Part shown: piece by piece, positions 17,507 through 25,600 of the stretch
Position numbering within the stretch: position 1 is the stretch's first letter
Layout of the letters: the number at the start of each line of letters is the position of its first letter
Source of the DNA: Kutzneria buriramensis
Lineage (GTDB): Bacteria; Actinomycetota; Actinomycetes; Mycobacteriales; Pseudonocardiaceae
Assembly: GCF_043575855.1 (NCBI RefSeq)
Contig: NZ_CP144375.1
Location: 992,001 to 1,056,000, forward strand
Length of the DNA stretch: 64,000 nucleotides
Reading direction: 5' to 3'
Position numbers and translations under genes: made by a program
The notes under the pieces: model-generated
The model's input: only the letters and a program-made list of their open reading frames with translations
Told to the model about the DNA's origin: nothing
The model's database searches: none

Positions 17507-18763
17507 TCACACCCTTCCCGACCCGGCCTCGACGACCGGAGTGTCGTACAGGCCGGCATCCTCCAGCCGGCGCAGCGCGTGGTAGTCGGCCTCGATCCGC
17601 TCGGGATCGTCGGACATCAGGTAGACGTAACCGGGCGACCCCATCAGGTCCACGGTGGGCGGCATGGAGAGCCCGGCCGGAATGGTCAGCAGCACCTTGT
17701 GAAACGACGGCAGGGCACGCACTGCCGCCAGTCGCTCCTCGGAAGGCGCGACGCCGTCACGGGGGTTGATCAGCGACACGTACCGGAGATGGCGGCGAAT
17801 CTGGTACGTGTCAACGAGTTCGTCCGGACGGGCGATGGCCCGCGCGAGGACCTCGATCTGGTTGGTGCCCAGGCACTCCGACACGACCTCCGGCAGGTGC
17901 GAGCCACCTGGACGAGCGGCGGACTCCACCAGCACAGGTCCGGACGAGGTCAGCATCACCTCGGTGTGCGAGGAACCGTTGCGCACCTCCAGGGCGTCCA
18001 GCACCTGAAGTGTGTACGCGGCAACGGAAACAGCAGCCGGATCCGAAGCGGGCACGGGGTGTTCGTAGTCGTAGACGCGACGGCCGTTGCCGACGTCCCG
18101 CTTGTGGTAACGCCAAACCTCAACGACGTGATGGCGGCCCTCGACGCTGACCGTGTTGACGAAGTACTCGTCACCGACTAGGAACCGTTGCGCCAGCACG
18201 GAACCGTTCGACAGTCCGAAAAGGTCGGAAGACGCCATGATCCGACGGAAGGCCGCGCGAACTTCCGCTATGGAGGAACAGAAGTACACGTTGTCGGTGC
18301 CGGCGCTGGACCGCGGCTTGAGCACGATCGGCCAGCTCTCCTGGGCCACCGCCCAGCACACGACCGACGCCTCCGACGACGAGGCGAAGGTCGCCACGTG
18401 CGCGAGTCCGGCATCGCGCAACGCGGCGACCATCTCGAACTTGTCCCGGCGGCAGCGCGGTCGCGTCATCCCGTTGCCGGGAGTGCCGAGCGCGGCCGAC
18501 AACTCGTCGGCCAGCTCGACCCCCGACTCGCAACCGGCCACCACCAGGTCCACGCCGAGCTCCCGGAGCCGGCCGACGGTGCGGGCCACGTCGCCGTCGT
18601 GCCGGATCTCCGTCGCTCCGGTATGCGCCACGGCCAGGGCGTCCATCGGGTGCTGCGACAGGACATGCACCCACTCGATCCCCTGCGCGCGCAGGGCCGC
18701 CGGCAGGAAGCGGCCGCTGGCGTGCGCGTCGACCACGGCGCAGAGCCGGACAGTGCTTGGCAT
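17507..18763 (-). CDS. ATP-grasp amide ligase (418 aa)
   Basis: The first 100 residues are a Rossmann-like pre-ATP-grasp domain. The ATP-grasp fold follows: WPIVLKPRSSAGTDNVYF is the nucleotide-binding lysine strand, QRFLVGDEYFVNTVSVEGRH the middle, and HTEVMLTSSGPVLVESAARPGG the magnesium site. The layout is that of L-amino acid ligases (BacD/YwfE type), which join a carboxylate, as acyl phosphate, to an amine. In this operon it probably forms the peptide or amide bond instead of an NRPS. ATG 18763 lies 12 bp after the TrpB2-like gene. Confidence 0.87.
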   Translation of the reverse strand: MPSTVRLCAVVDAHASGRFLPAALRAQGIEWVHVLSQHPMDALAVAHTGATEIRHDGDVARTVGRLRELGVDLVVAGCESGVELADELSAALGTPGNGMTRPRCRRDKFEMVAALRDAGLAHVATFASSSEASVVCWAVAQESWPIVLKPRSSAGTDNVYFCSSIAEVRAAFRRIMASSDLFGLSNGSVLAQRFLVGDEYFVNTVSVEGRHHVVEVWRYHKRDVGNGRRVYDYEHPVPASDPAAVSVAAYTLQVLDALEVRNGSSHTEVMLTSSGPVLVESAARPGGSHLPEVVSECLGTNQIEVLARAIARPDELVDTYQIRRHLRYVSLINPRDGVAPSEERLAAVRALPSFHKVLLTIPAGLSMPPTVDLMGSPGYVYLMSDDPERIEADYHALRRLEDAGLYDTPVVEAGSGRV

Positions 18764-18775
18764 GGTGCGAAACTC

Positions 18776-20143
18776 CTAGACGTTCACGAGCTCGGGCAGC
18801 GCGGCCAGCGACCGCTCCAGCGCCTCGTCCGACAGCGACTCGTCGGTCAGCTCGCCGGCGAAGTACTGCTGGTACGCGGCGAGGTCGAAGTGACCGTGAC
18901 CGGACAGTCCGAACAGGATGGACCGGGACACGCCCTCTTCACGGCACCGCAACGCCTCCCGAACCGCGCCGAGCACCGCGTGGGTGGACTCGGGCGCGGG
19001 CAGGATGCCCTCGGTGCGGGCGAACTGCACACCGGCGGCGAAGCAGTCCGTCTGGGCGACCGCGATGGCCTCCATGACGTTCTCCTCCAGGCACCGCGTG
19101 ATCAGCGGGCCGATGCCGTGCGCCCGCAGCCCGCCGGCGTGGAAACCCGGCGGCACGAAGGTGTGTCCCAGGGTATGCATCCGCACCAGCGGCGAAAGGC
19201 GCCCGATGTCGGCGAAGTCGTACGCGATGCGCCCACGGGTCAACGTCGGGCACGCCGCCGGCTCCACCGCCACCACCCGGGCCTTGCGCCCGCCGCGCAG
19301 GCCCTCGCCGATGAACGGGAACGCCAGCCCGGCCAGGTTGCTGCCGCCGCCGGCGCAGCCGACGACGACGTCCGGGTAGTCGTCGGCCAGCGCCATCTGC
19401 GCGATGGCCTCCTGCCCGATGACGGTCTGGTGCGCCAACACGTGGTTCAACGCGCTGCCGACGGTGTAGCCCAGCGTCGGATCGGCCGCGGCGGCGGCCA
19501 GCGCCTCCGAGGTCGCGATGCCGAGGCTGCCGGGGCTGTCCGGGTCCTCCGCCAGCACCGCGCGACCGGCGGCCGTCTCGATGCTGGGGCTGGCGATGCA
19601 CCGGGCGCCGTAGGTCTGCATGAACGCCCGCCGGTACGGCTTCTGCTCGTAGCTGACCTTCACCATGAACACCAACGCGTCCATGCCGAACAGCTGCGCC
19701 GCCATCGAGATCGCCGTGCCCCACTGACCGGCGCCGGTCTCGGTGACCAGCCCGCGCTTGCCCGCCAGCTTGTGGTAGTACGCCTGGGCGAGCGCGGTGT
19801 TGGGCTTGTGGCTGCCGGTCGGGCTGGTGCCCTCGTACTTGTAGTAGAGCCGCGCCGGGGTCTCCAGCGCCTTCTCCAGGGCCCGCGCCCGGAACAGCGG
19901 CGTCGGCCGCCACCGGGCGTACAGTTCGCGCACCGCACCGGGAATCTCGAACTCCCGCTCGGTGCTGAGCTCCTGCTCGATCAGCTCGGCCGGCATGGTG
20001 GCGGCCATCTGGTCGGGCGTCAGCGGCTCGCCGGTGGCCGGGTTCAGCGCGGGGGCCGCGCCGCCCGGCAGGTCGGCGACGATGTTGTACCAGGTGTGCG
20101 GGTACTCGTCCGCACCGAGCGTGAACTTCACTTGCTGGGACAC
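18776..20143 (-). CDS. trpB: TrpB2-type PLP-dependent beta-synthase (455 aa)
   Basis: A fold-type-II PLP enzyme of the long TrpB2 group. The Schiff-base lysine is Lys113 in PTGSHKPNTALAQ. The catalytic glutamate is Glu135 in VTETGAGQWG, and the phosphate cup is CAGGGSNLAG, so the active site is complete. TrpB joins serine or indole-type nucleophiles to make tryptophan or other beta-substituted alanines. No trpA is present and the neighbours are ligases, so a specialised beta-substituted amino acid is more likely than tryptophan (inference). GTG 20143 is chosen for the GAGGGGG six bases upstream. Confidence 0.87.
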   Translation of the reverse strand: MSQQVKFTLGADEYPHTWYNIVADLPGGAAPALNPATGEPLTPDQMAATMPAELIEQELSTEREFEIPGAVRELYARWRPTPLFRARALEKALETPARLYYKYEGTSPTGSHKPNTALAQAYYHKLAGKRGLVTETGAGQWGTAISMAAQLFGMDALVFMVKVSYEQKPYRRAFMQTYGARCIASPSIETAAGRAVLAEDPDSPGSLGIATSEALAAAAADPTLGYTVGSALNHVLAHQTVIGQEAIAQMALADDYPDVVVGCAGGGSNLAGLAFPFIGEGLRGGRKARVVAVEPAACPTLTRGRIAYDFADIGRLSPLVRMHTLGHTFVPPGFHAGGLRAHGIGPLITRCLEENVMEAIAVAQTDCFAAGVQFARTEGILPAPESTHAVLGAVREALRCREEGVSRSILFGLSGHGHFDLAAYQQYFAGELTDESLSDEALERSLAALPELVNV

Positions 20144-20153
20144 CCAAACCCCC

Positions 20154-20843
20154 TCAGTGCGCCGGTTCGGAGTCGGACTCCGCGACCAGCGAGCCGTCGG
20201 TGAGCCCGTACTGGCTGGCGAACAGGCGCGGGTGCGCCTCGCGGATCCCCTCGACCACCAGCTCATACGGGAAGTCGTCGAACTCCCCGTGCTCGTGCAG
20301 GAATTCCATGTACCGCCGCCCGGACCGGTCGTACGGGTGGTACACGCTGTCCGAGGTGCCGTAGAACTCCAGCGGTGCGATGTTGTACAGCCGGCACAGG
20401 GTCCGGTTGAACACCGGCGTCGCCCGCACCCACCGGTGGTCCAGGAACACCGAGGCCAGCGCGTGGAACCGGAACACGTCGCCGCCGACCAGCTCGCGCA
20501 GCCGCGGCGACGCGAGGTGGTTGCGCACGTCGGTGAACACCAGCCGGGCGGGAATGCCGGCCGCGCGGCACACGGCCACGTACACGATGGACTTGTGCAC
20601 GCAGAATCCCCGCCCGGTGCTGATGATCGAGCTGGCGCGCACGCCGTGGCGGCTCAGGTCCGCCCCGTACACCTCGTAGAAGATGCCGTCCCGCACCGCG
20701 TAGTAGAGCGCGATCGCGTTCTCGGTCGGCGTGCCCCAGCGGCCGTTCAGGGCCCGGTCGACGAAGCCCTGGACCTCGTCGCTGTCGTGGTCGAGGAACT
20801 CCGTCACCGACAGCAGCCGGTTGGTCGTCGCCTCCACGGTCAT
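20154..20843 (-). CDS. Transglutaminase-like cysteine-fold protein (229 aa)
   Basis: The papain-like transglutaminase core is clear: Cys81 in GRGFCVHKSIVYVAVCRAAG, followed by GIPARLVFTDVRNH, and His127 in FRFHALASVFLDHRWV. The third position of the triad reads Asn146 (ATPVFN) rather than aspartate, which occurs in bacterial members. Members can form amides, hydrolyse peptides or transfer acyl groups from carrier proteins, as in the andrimid TGases. In an operon with a free carrier protein, amide formation on a carrier-bound acyl group is attractive but unproven. ATG 20843 has GGGGAGGTGG just upstream. Confidence 0.82.
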   Translation of the reverse strand: MTVEATTNRLLSVTEFLDHDSDEVQGFVDRALNGRWGTPTENAIALYYAVRDGIFYEVYGADLSRHGVRASSIISTGRGFCVHKSIVYVAVCRAAGIPARLVFTDVRNHLASPRLRELVGGDVFRFHALASVFLDHRWVRATPVFNRTLCRLYNIAPLEFYGTSDSVYHPYDRSGRRYMEFLHEHGEFDDFPYELVVEGIREAHPRLFASQYGLTDGSLVAESDSEPAH

Positions 20844-20863
20844 GTCTGCCACCTCCCCACTTG

Positions 20864-22006
20864 TCAGGCCACGCCGAGCATCCGCGCGATCTTGTCGCGC
20901 TGGATCTCCGAGGTGCCCGAATAGATCGTTCCGCCGACGGCGTCGCGCAACTCCTTCTCGACGCCGTACTCGGTGAGATACCCGCGCCCCCCGAAGATCC
21001 GCACGGCGTTGGTCGCCGAGCGCAGGTTGGCCTCGCTGACCAGGAGCTTGGTGATGGCGATCTCCTGCATCACGCTGGCGCCGGCCAGGAACCGCTCCGC
21101 GGTGTCGTAGAGCCAGCGGCTGCTGGTCTCGACCCCGATCTTCATGTCCACGATCATGTCCGCCACCAGCTGGTAGCCGCCGATCTTGCGACCGAACTGG
21201 GTGCGGGTGCGGGCGTACTCCACGCACCGGGCCAGCCGGTTGCGCATCGCGCCCAGGGTGATGACGAAGGAGCACAGGATCTCCCACTTCATCACGTAGT
21301 CCAGCACGAAGAACCCGTTGCCCACCTGACCGAGCACGTTCTGCCGCGGCACCACGCACCCGTCCAGCAGCAGCTCGCCGAACGGCGAGGTGCGCAGGCC
21401 CATCTTGTCCGCCGACGGCCCGACCGTCAGCCCCGGCGTCGCCCGCTCCACCAGGAACGCGGTGATGCCGAACGGCCCCGCGCCCTGCTGGGTGCGGGCG
21501 TACACCACGAACAGGTCCGCGACCGGCCCGCAGCTGACGAACGACTTCTGTCCACTGAGGACAAACGCGTCGCCGTCCTGGCGGGCCGTGGTGACCATGC
21601 CGGCCACGTCCGACCCGCCGCGCGGCTCGGTGATCGCGTGCGCGCCGATCGCCGACCCGTCGCAGATCCTGGTCAGGTAGCGGGCCTTGAGCTGGGAGGA
21701 GCCGAACCGCTGCAACGGGATCCCGGTGCTCACCAGGTGGGTGGCGATGGAGAAGTTCAGCCCGCCGTCGCGGCAGCTCAGGCCGAGCTCCTCCAGCACG
21801 TGCATCACGGTCAGCAGGTCCTGGCCCTGCCCGCCCCACTCCGGGTCGAACGGCAGCCCGAGCAGGCCCGACTCGGCGACGAGCTTCCAGATCTCCTGCG
21901 GGAACTCGCCGTCCTGGTCGCGCCGGATATGGTCCTCGCCCCACGCCGCGACGACGCCGGCGTAGTGCTCGCGCAGCGCGCGCTGATCGTCGGTCCACTC
22001 TCGCAT
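20864..22006 (-). CDS. Acyl-CoA-dehydrogenase-family flavoenzyme, probable carrier-bound aminoacyl dehydrogenase (380 aa)
   Basis: A complete ACAD: N-terminal helical domain, FAD-contacting AITEPRGGSDVAG near 124-136, C-terminal RTQFGRKIGGYQLV, and the end IYSGTSEIQRDKIARMLG. The usual medium-chain catalytic glutamate (YEGT) is a serine here (Ser363). Glu242 in MKWEILCSF sits where isovaleryl-CoA dehydrogenase and prolyl-carrier dehydrogenases carry their base. With a free adenylation enzyme and carrier protein in the same operon, oxidation of an aminoacyl thioester is likely, as in pyrrole-forming triads. The substrate amino acid is unknown. Confidence 0.87.
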   Translation of the reverse strand: MREWTDDQRALREHYAGVVAAWGEDHIRRDQDGEFPQEIWKLVAESGLLGLPFDPEWGGQGQDLLTVMHVLEELGLSCRDGGLNFSIATHLVSTGIPLQRFGSSQLKARYLTRICDGSAIGAHAITEPRGGSDVAGMVTTARQDGDAFVLSGQKSFVSCGPVADLFVVYARTQQGAGPFGITAFLVERATPGLTVGPSADKMGLRTSPFGELLLDGCVVPRQNVLGQVGNGFFVLDYVMKWEILCSFVITLGAMRNRLARCVEYARTRTQFGRKIGGYQLVADMIVDMKIGVETSSRWLYDTAERFLAGASVMQEIAITKLLVSEANLRSATNAVRIFGGRGYLTEYGVEKELRDAVGGTIYSGTSEIQRDKIARMLGVA

Positions 22007-22016
22007 GGTCGTGTCC

Positions 22017-22391
22017 TCAGTAGTGGGAGAACTCCAGCTCGGAGAAGTCGTGTGCCTCGTGGCCCTGCAGCGCCGGCGTGAACACGCACACCAGCCGCAG
22101 GTCCTCGACCGGCGAGGCGATCAGGTGGTGCGCGTCGTTCTCGTTGAGCGCGTACATGGTGCCGGGCTCGATCGGGTGCTCGTTGCCCTGCGAGTCGATC
22201 ACCAGGCCGCTGCCGGCGATGCAGTAGCAGGCCTCCAGGTGCTTGCGGTACTCCAGCGGCGAGCGGGTCCCGGCGCGGACCAGGGTGTCGGTGATGGTGT
22301 AGCCCATGCCGTCGTCCTCGACCAGGAAGCGCCGGCTCAGGCCGTTGCCCCACTCGATGCCCTCGACGTCGGCCAGCCTGCGAACGATCAT
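22017..22391 (-). CDS. ectC: Ectoine synthase-like cyclase (124 aa)
   Basis: The whole cupin of EctC is recognisable: MIVRRLADVEG at the start, SRRFLVEDDGMGYTITDT, HLEACYCIAGSG, PGTMYALNENDAHHL and RLVCVFTPALQG. The iron ligands known for EctC correspond to Glu53, Tyr80 and His88. EctC closes N-acetyl-diaminobutyrate to a tetrahydropyrimidine, and as a side reaction cyclises glutamine to an aminopyrroline. No ectA, ectB or ectD is present, so it probably forms a cyclic amidine within the operon's product. ATG 22391 is one base after the carrier stop and matches the usual MIVR start. Confidence 0.9.
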   Translation of the reverse strand: MIVRRLADVEGIEWGNGLSRRFLVEDDGMGYTITDTLVRAGTRSPLEYRKHLEACYCIAGSGLVIDSQGNEHPIEPGTMYALNENDAHHLIASPVEDLRLVCVFTPALQGHEAHDFSELEFSHY

Positions 22392-22392
22392 G

Positions 22393-22677
22393 TCACTCAC
22401 CTCTCTGCGCTTGCGCCGCGACCACGGGACGGCCGGTGGCGTACTGCTCGACGAAGCGGCACATGGCCGCCACGGAAACGAACTGGTCCTCGGAGATCTC
22501 GACGTCGTCGACGGCGACGTCGAAGCGCTGGGACAGCCAGTCGACCACCCGCAGCAGGCCGAGGCTGTCGATCACCCCGTTGGCCAGCAGGTCGTAGTCG
22601 TCGTCGATGTCCTCGGGGCGGGCGTCGGGCGCGAACTCCGCGACGATGAACCGCTTGATGGCAATGGCGTCACTCAT
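22393..22677 (-). CDS. Free-standing acyl/peptidyl carrier protein (94 aa)
   Basis: A four-helix carrier with the phosphopantetheine serine in the segment LLANGVIDSLGLLRVVDWL near residue 38. Acidic helices follow (VAVDDVEISEDQFVSVAAM). It must be activated by a phosphopantetheinyl transferase, which is not in the window. Its ATG overlaps the stop of the adenylation gene by four bases and the ectC-like gene starts one base after its stop, so the three are translationally coupled. It most likely carries the amino acid loaded by the adenylation enzyme. Confidence 0.9.
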   Translation of the reverse strand: MSDAIAIKRFIVAEFAPDARPEDIDDDYDLLANGVIDSLGLLRVVDWLSQRFDVAVDDVEISEDQFVSVAAMCRFVEQYATGRPVVAAQAQRGE

Positions 22678-24170
22678 GCCTTGACTCCTGTGTGTGCGAG
22701 CATGCTGCTGATCGCCCGGCGGTCGACCTTGCCGGTCGACGTGGTGGGCAGTGGCGAGTCCACGACGTGGATGGCCGACGGAATGGCGACCCGGGGCAGC
22801 CGCAGCCGGCAGTGCTCGCGCAGGGCGAGGCTGCTGACCGGCTCGTCGCAGCGGATCACCGCGTGCACCCGCAGCCCGGCGAGCTCGTCGGGCAGGCCGA
22901 CCACGGCGGCCTCCAGCACGCGGCCGTGGTCGAGCAGGACGTGCTCGATCTCCTGGAGGTTCACCCGGGTGCCCCGGACCTTGACCTGGAAGTCGTTGCG
23001 CCCCATCAGGGTGTACGTGCCGCCGGCGTCCCTGGAGACCAGGTCGCCGGTGCGGAAGTAGCGGATCCCTTGGTGACGAACGAACTTCTCGGTCTGCCCG
23101 GGGCCACCCAGGTAGCCCTCGGTCTGGAACGGCGTGTGCACCAGCAGTTCCCCGGTGGCGGGGCCATCGTGCACGACGCCGTCCCCGTCCACCAGCAGCA
23201 CGTCGACGCCGGGTAGCGGCCGGCCGATCGGCAGGGCCGTGTCCTCGTCGATGTGCGCCGGCAGGTCGTACAGGAAGCTGTCGTTGGTCTCGGTGCAGCC
23301 GTAGACGTTGGTGACACGGGCGTTGGGGAACAGCCGCGGCAGCGCCGGCAGCAGTCGCGCCGGCATCGCGTCCCCGGTGAGGATCACCTGCCGCACGGCG
23401 GGAAAATCCCCGTCGGCGGCGTCGGCGACCAGCCGGAAGAACATCGGCACCGACTGCACGAGCTCGATCTCGTGCTCGTGGAGCAGGTCGGACAGGTAGC
23501 GGCCGTTGGTGGCCTTCTCGGGCGCCACCAGCACCACCGTGCCGCCAGCCTTCAGCGTCGCCCAGACGTCCAGCAGGCACAAGTCGAAGTTCAGCGGCGC
23601 GTAGTTCAGCACCCGGGTGCCCGGCTCGATGCCGAACCGGTCGACCGCCCAGTCGGTGAAGCGGTCCACTTCGGACATGCCAAGCGGCACGATCTTGGGC
23701 ACGCCGGTGGAGCCGGACGTGGTCAGCATGAACGAGACGCCGCGGCGCGACCCGGGCACCACCTGGGCCACCTGGTCTTCGGCGGCGCAGTTGACGACGG
23801 TGACCGGCGGCCAGCCCTCGTGGACGTGCCGCTCCAACGGCGTCGCGGACAGCACCGCGACGCAGCCGGCGCGCTCGAACAGCGTGCCCAGCGTGTGCGT
23901 GCCGAGCTCGGTGGACGGCACCAGGAACCGCCGCCCAGCCAACAGACACGCCGTCAGCAGGGCGATCGTCTCCGGCGTCTTCGCCGCGTGGATCCCGACG
24001 GCGGAGTCCACGTGCAGGCCCAGTCGGGCGATCCGGCGCCTCGCGGCGGCGGCCATGCCGGCGAGCTCGCGGTAGGTCACCCGGCGCTCGCCGGCCACCA
24101 GGGCGACGGAATCCGGCCGCCGCCACGCGTGTTCGGCCAGACAATCGACAAGAGAACGTGAATCAGCCAC
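22674..24170 (-). CDS. Free-standing amino-acid adenylation enzyme (498 aa)
   Basis: A stand-alone NRPS-type A domain. Core A3 is LTTSGSTGVPKI at 149-160, A4 is NFDLCLLDVW near 194-203, A5 is TNVYGCTETND, A8 is GRNDFQVKVRGTRVNLQEIE, and the A10 lysine lies in TTSTGKVDRR. My hand alignment of the binding pocket gives Asp, Leu, Leu, Met, Ile, Thr, Val, Asp, Ser. The first Asp points to an alpha-amino acid and the second to a basic side chain, such as a diamino acid; this is tentative. GTG 24170 has GAGGAG eight bases upstream. It is the first gene of the operon running to 12948. Confidence 0.88.
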   Translation of the reverse strand: MADSRSLVDCLAEHAWRRPDSVALVAGERRVTYRELAGMAAAARRRIARLGLHVDSAVGIHAAKTPETIALLTACLLAGRRFLVPSTELGTHTLGTLFERAGCVAVLSATPLERHVHEGWPPVTVVNCAAEDQVAQVVPGSRRGVSFMLTTSGSTGVPKIVPLGMSEVDRFTDWAVDRFGIEPGTRVLNYAPLNFDLCLLDVWATLKAGGTVVLVAPEKATNGRYLSDLLHEHEIELVQSVPMFFRLVADAADGDFPAVRQVILTGDAMPARLLPALPRLFPNARVTNVYGCTETNDSFLYDLPAHIDEDTALPIGRPLPGVDVLLVDGDGVVHDGPATGELLVHTPFQTEGYLGGPGQTEKFVRHQGIRYFRTGDLVSRDAGGTYTLMGRNDFQVKVRGTRVNLQEIEHVLLDHGRVLEAAVVGLPDELAGLRVHAVIRCDEPVSSLALREHCRLRLPRVAIPSAIHVVDSPLPTTSTGKVDRRAISSMLAHTGVKA

Positions 24171-24286
24171 GACGGTTCTCCTCGGCCAACTCCACAGGAA
24201 GCTCGAATTGCGAAACCGAGTGTTACGCGAATCTCTCGGTCGCAAATCGACGGTAGCACTTCGTCGGCCGCAGAACAGAGTCCGTG
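24171..24286 (-). promoter_or_regulatory. Probable promoter region of the biosynthetic operon
   Basis: These 116 bases hold the only non-coding space upstream of the adenylation gene. ACCGAG near 24213 and CTCGGT near 24235 form an inverted repeat separated by 14 bases, a possible operator. I see no convincing -35/-10 pair with proper spacing. Confidence 0.4.
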
Positions 24287-24320
24287 CGGTTGGCGGTCTC
24301 GCCGGCGAGACCGCCAACCG
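24287..24320 (-). terminator. Perfect hairpin after the MFS gene
   Basis: Arms 24287-24303 and 24304-24320 (CGGTTGGCGGTCTCGCC and its complement) are perfect inverted repeats meeting at GCCGGC. The structure starts one base beyond the MFS stop at 24322, so it probably ends that transcript and insulates the adenylation operon. Confidence 0.75.
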
Positions 24321-24321
24321 A

Positions 24322-25497
24322 TCACCCTTGGGGCGGCACGTATCGACGACGAGCGACGCCGCCGACCACCGTGAGCGGCACCGCGACCAGCGCGGCCAGG
24401 GCGAACAGCGGTCCGTACGAGCCGCTGTCGGCCAGCGGGCCGCCGAGCGCCGAACCGATTGCGCTGCCTACGAAAAGCGCCGCCACGAACAGCGAGACGG
24501 CGGTGCCGCGGGCGGCCGGCGCCAGCGTCGTCGCCCACGTCTGGAGGGAGGAATGCATGAACGCCCAGCCGCCGCCGAGAAGAACGGCCGCGATGCCGAT
24601 GCCCACCACCGACTGGGAAATCGCGCATGCGGCGAAACCGACCGTCACCATGATGCCGCCGGTGACAAGAAGCTGCCACGCGGCCCGCAGCGCGACCCGC
24701 TTGAGGACGCGGGAGAACACGAGCGTGCCGACGCCGTAGAGGGCGGTGACGGTGCCGGCGCCGATCGACGTCAGACCCTCGTGTTCCAGTGCCGGCGCGA
24801 GGAACGTGAAGCACCCCAGCAGAACCGCGCCCTCGACCAGGCCGAGCGCCATCACCAGCCACGACCAGCGCTGCTTGAACACCGTCGCCAACTGCTGGGC
24901 GGGGCCACGCGCGGCCTGTGCCTTCGCCGGCTCGGGCATGTTGCGCAGCCAGACGACCAGCACGGCGGCCAGCACGGCCGGCAGCGCGAACATCACGCGC
25001 CAGCTGATGAGCTGCGCGATGCCGCCGGCGACCACAGTGGCCAGTGCGGTGCCGATCGCCAGCGCCAGCTGGAGGTCGGACAGGGCGCGCTGCCGGGTCT
25101 GCACGGGAACGGTGTCACCCACGTAGGTGAGGGAGGTCGGCACGATGGCGCCGAAGAACGCGCCGGTGGCCACCCGCAGCACGACCAGGGTTGCCACGTT
25201 CGGGGCGAACGCCGACAGCGCGCCGCACACCGCCGTGAGGGCCAGCGTCAGGCGGATGACGCGCATCCGGCCGTAGCGGTCCGACAGCATGCCCCACACC
25301 GGCTGGGCCAGTCCGTACGCGAAGAAGTAGCCGCTGGCGGTCAACACCACCGAGGCCAGCGGGACCTGGAGCCCGGCGGCGATCACGAGCAGCATCGGCG
25401 TGATCGCGAACCGGTCGAAGTTGCTCAGGAAGCACGCCAGCACGAAGGCCCGCGGCACGCCGACGGCGGCCTCCTCCTTCTGGGCCATTTCCACCAT
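24322..25497 (-). CDS. MFS transporter, DHA-type efflux (391 aa)
   Basis: Twelve hydrophobic segments are visible, with the MFS loop motif GMLSDRYGRMRVIRLTL after helix 2 and SLTYVGDTVPVQTRQRAL before the middle. The size and motif fit drug:proton antiporters of the AraJ/YdhP kind. It lies upstream of the adenylation operon in the same direction and is the natural exporter or self-resistance candidate. I prefer ATG 25497, which has GAGG about eight bases upstream, to ATG 25509. The intergenic region to the divergent XRE gene is 103 bp. Confidence 0.85.
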   Translation of the reverse strand: MVEMAQKEEAAVGVPRAFVLACFLSNFDRFAITPMLLVIAAGLQVPLASVVLTASGYFFAYGLAQPVWGMLSDRYGRMRVIRLTLALTAVCGALSAFAPNVATLVVLRVATGAFFGAIVPTSLTYVGDTVPVQTRQRALSDLQLALAIGTALATVVAGGIAQLISWRVMFALPAVLAAVLVVWLRNMPEPAKAQAARGPAQQLATVFKQRWSWLVMALGLVEGAVLLGCFTFLAPALEHEGLTSIGAGTVTALYGVGTLVFSRVLKRVALRAAWQLLVTGGIMVTVGFAACAISQSVVGIGIAAVLLGGGWAFMHSSLQTWATTLAPAARGTAVSLFVAALFVGSAIGSALGGPLADSGSYGPLFALAALVAVPLTVVGGVARRRYVPPQG

Positions 25498-25600
25498 GAT
25501 CATCCTCAATTCGCATGCCGATGACGGGATGCGACCATGGTGGCCAGCGGCGCGGTTCGGTCACCAGGGAAGAAAACGTCCTGGTACCGTGGGTAATACC

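Noticed and set aside
18776..20143. Housekeeping tryptophan synthase
   Set aside because: No trpA or other trp genes, TrpB2 rather than TrpB1 type, and placement inside a biosynthetic operon.
22017..22391. An ectoine osmolyte operon
   Set aside because: No ectA, ectB, ectD or ask gene adjoins it; neighbours are carrier and ligase genes.
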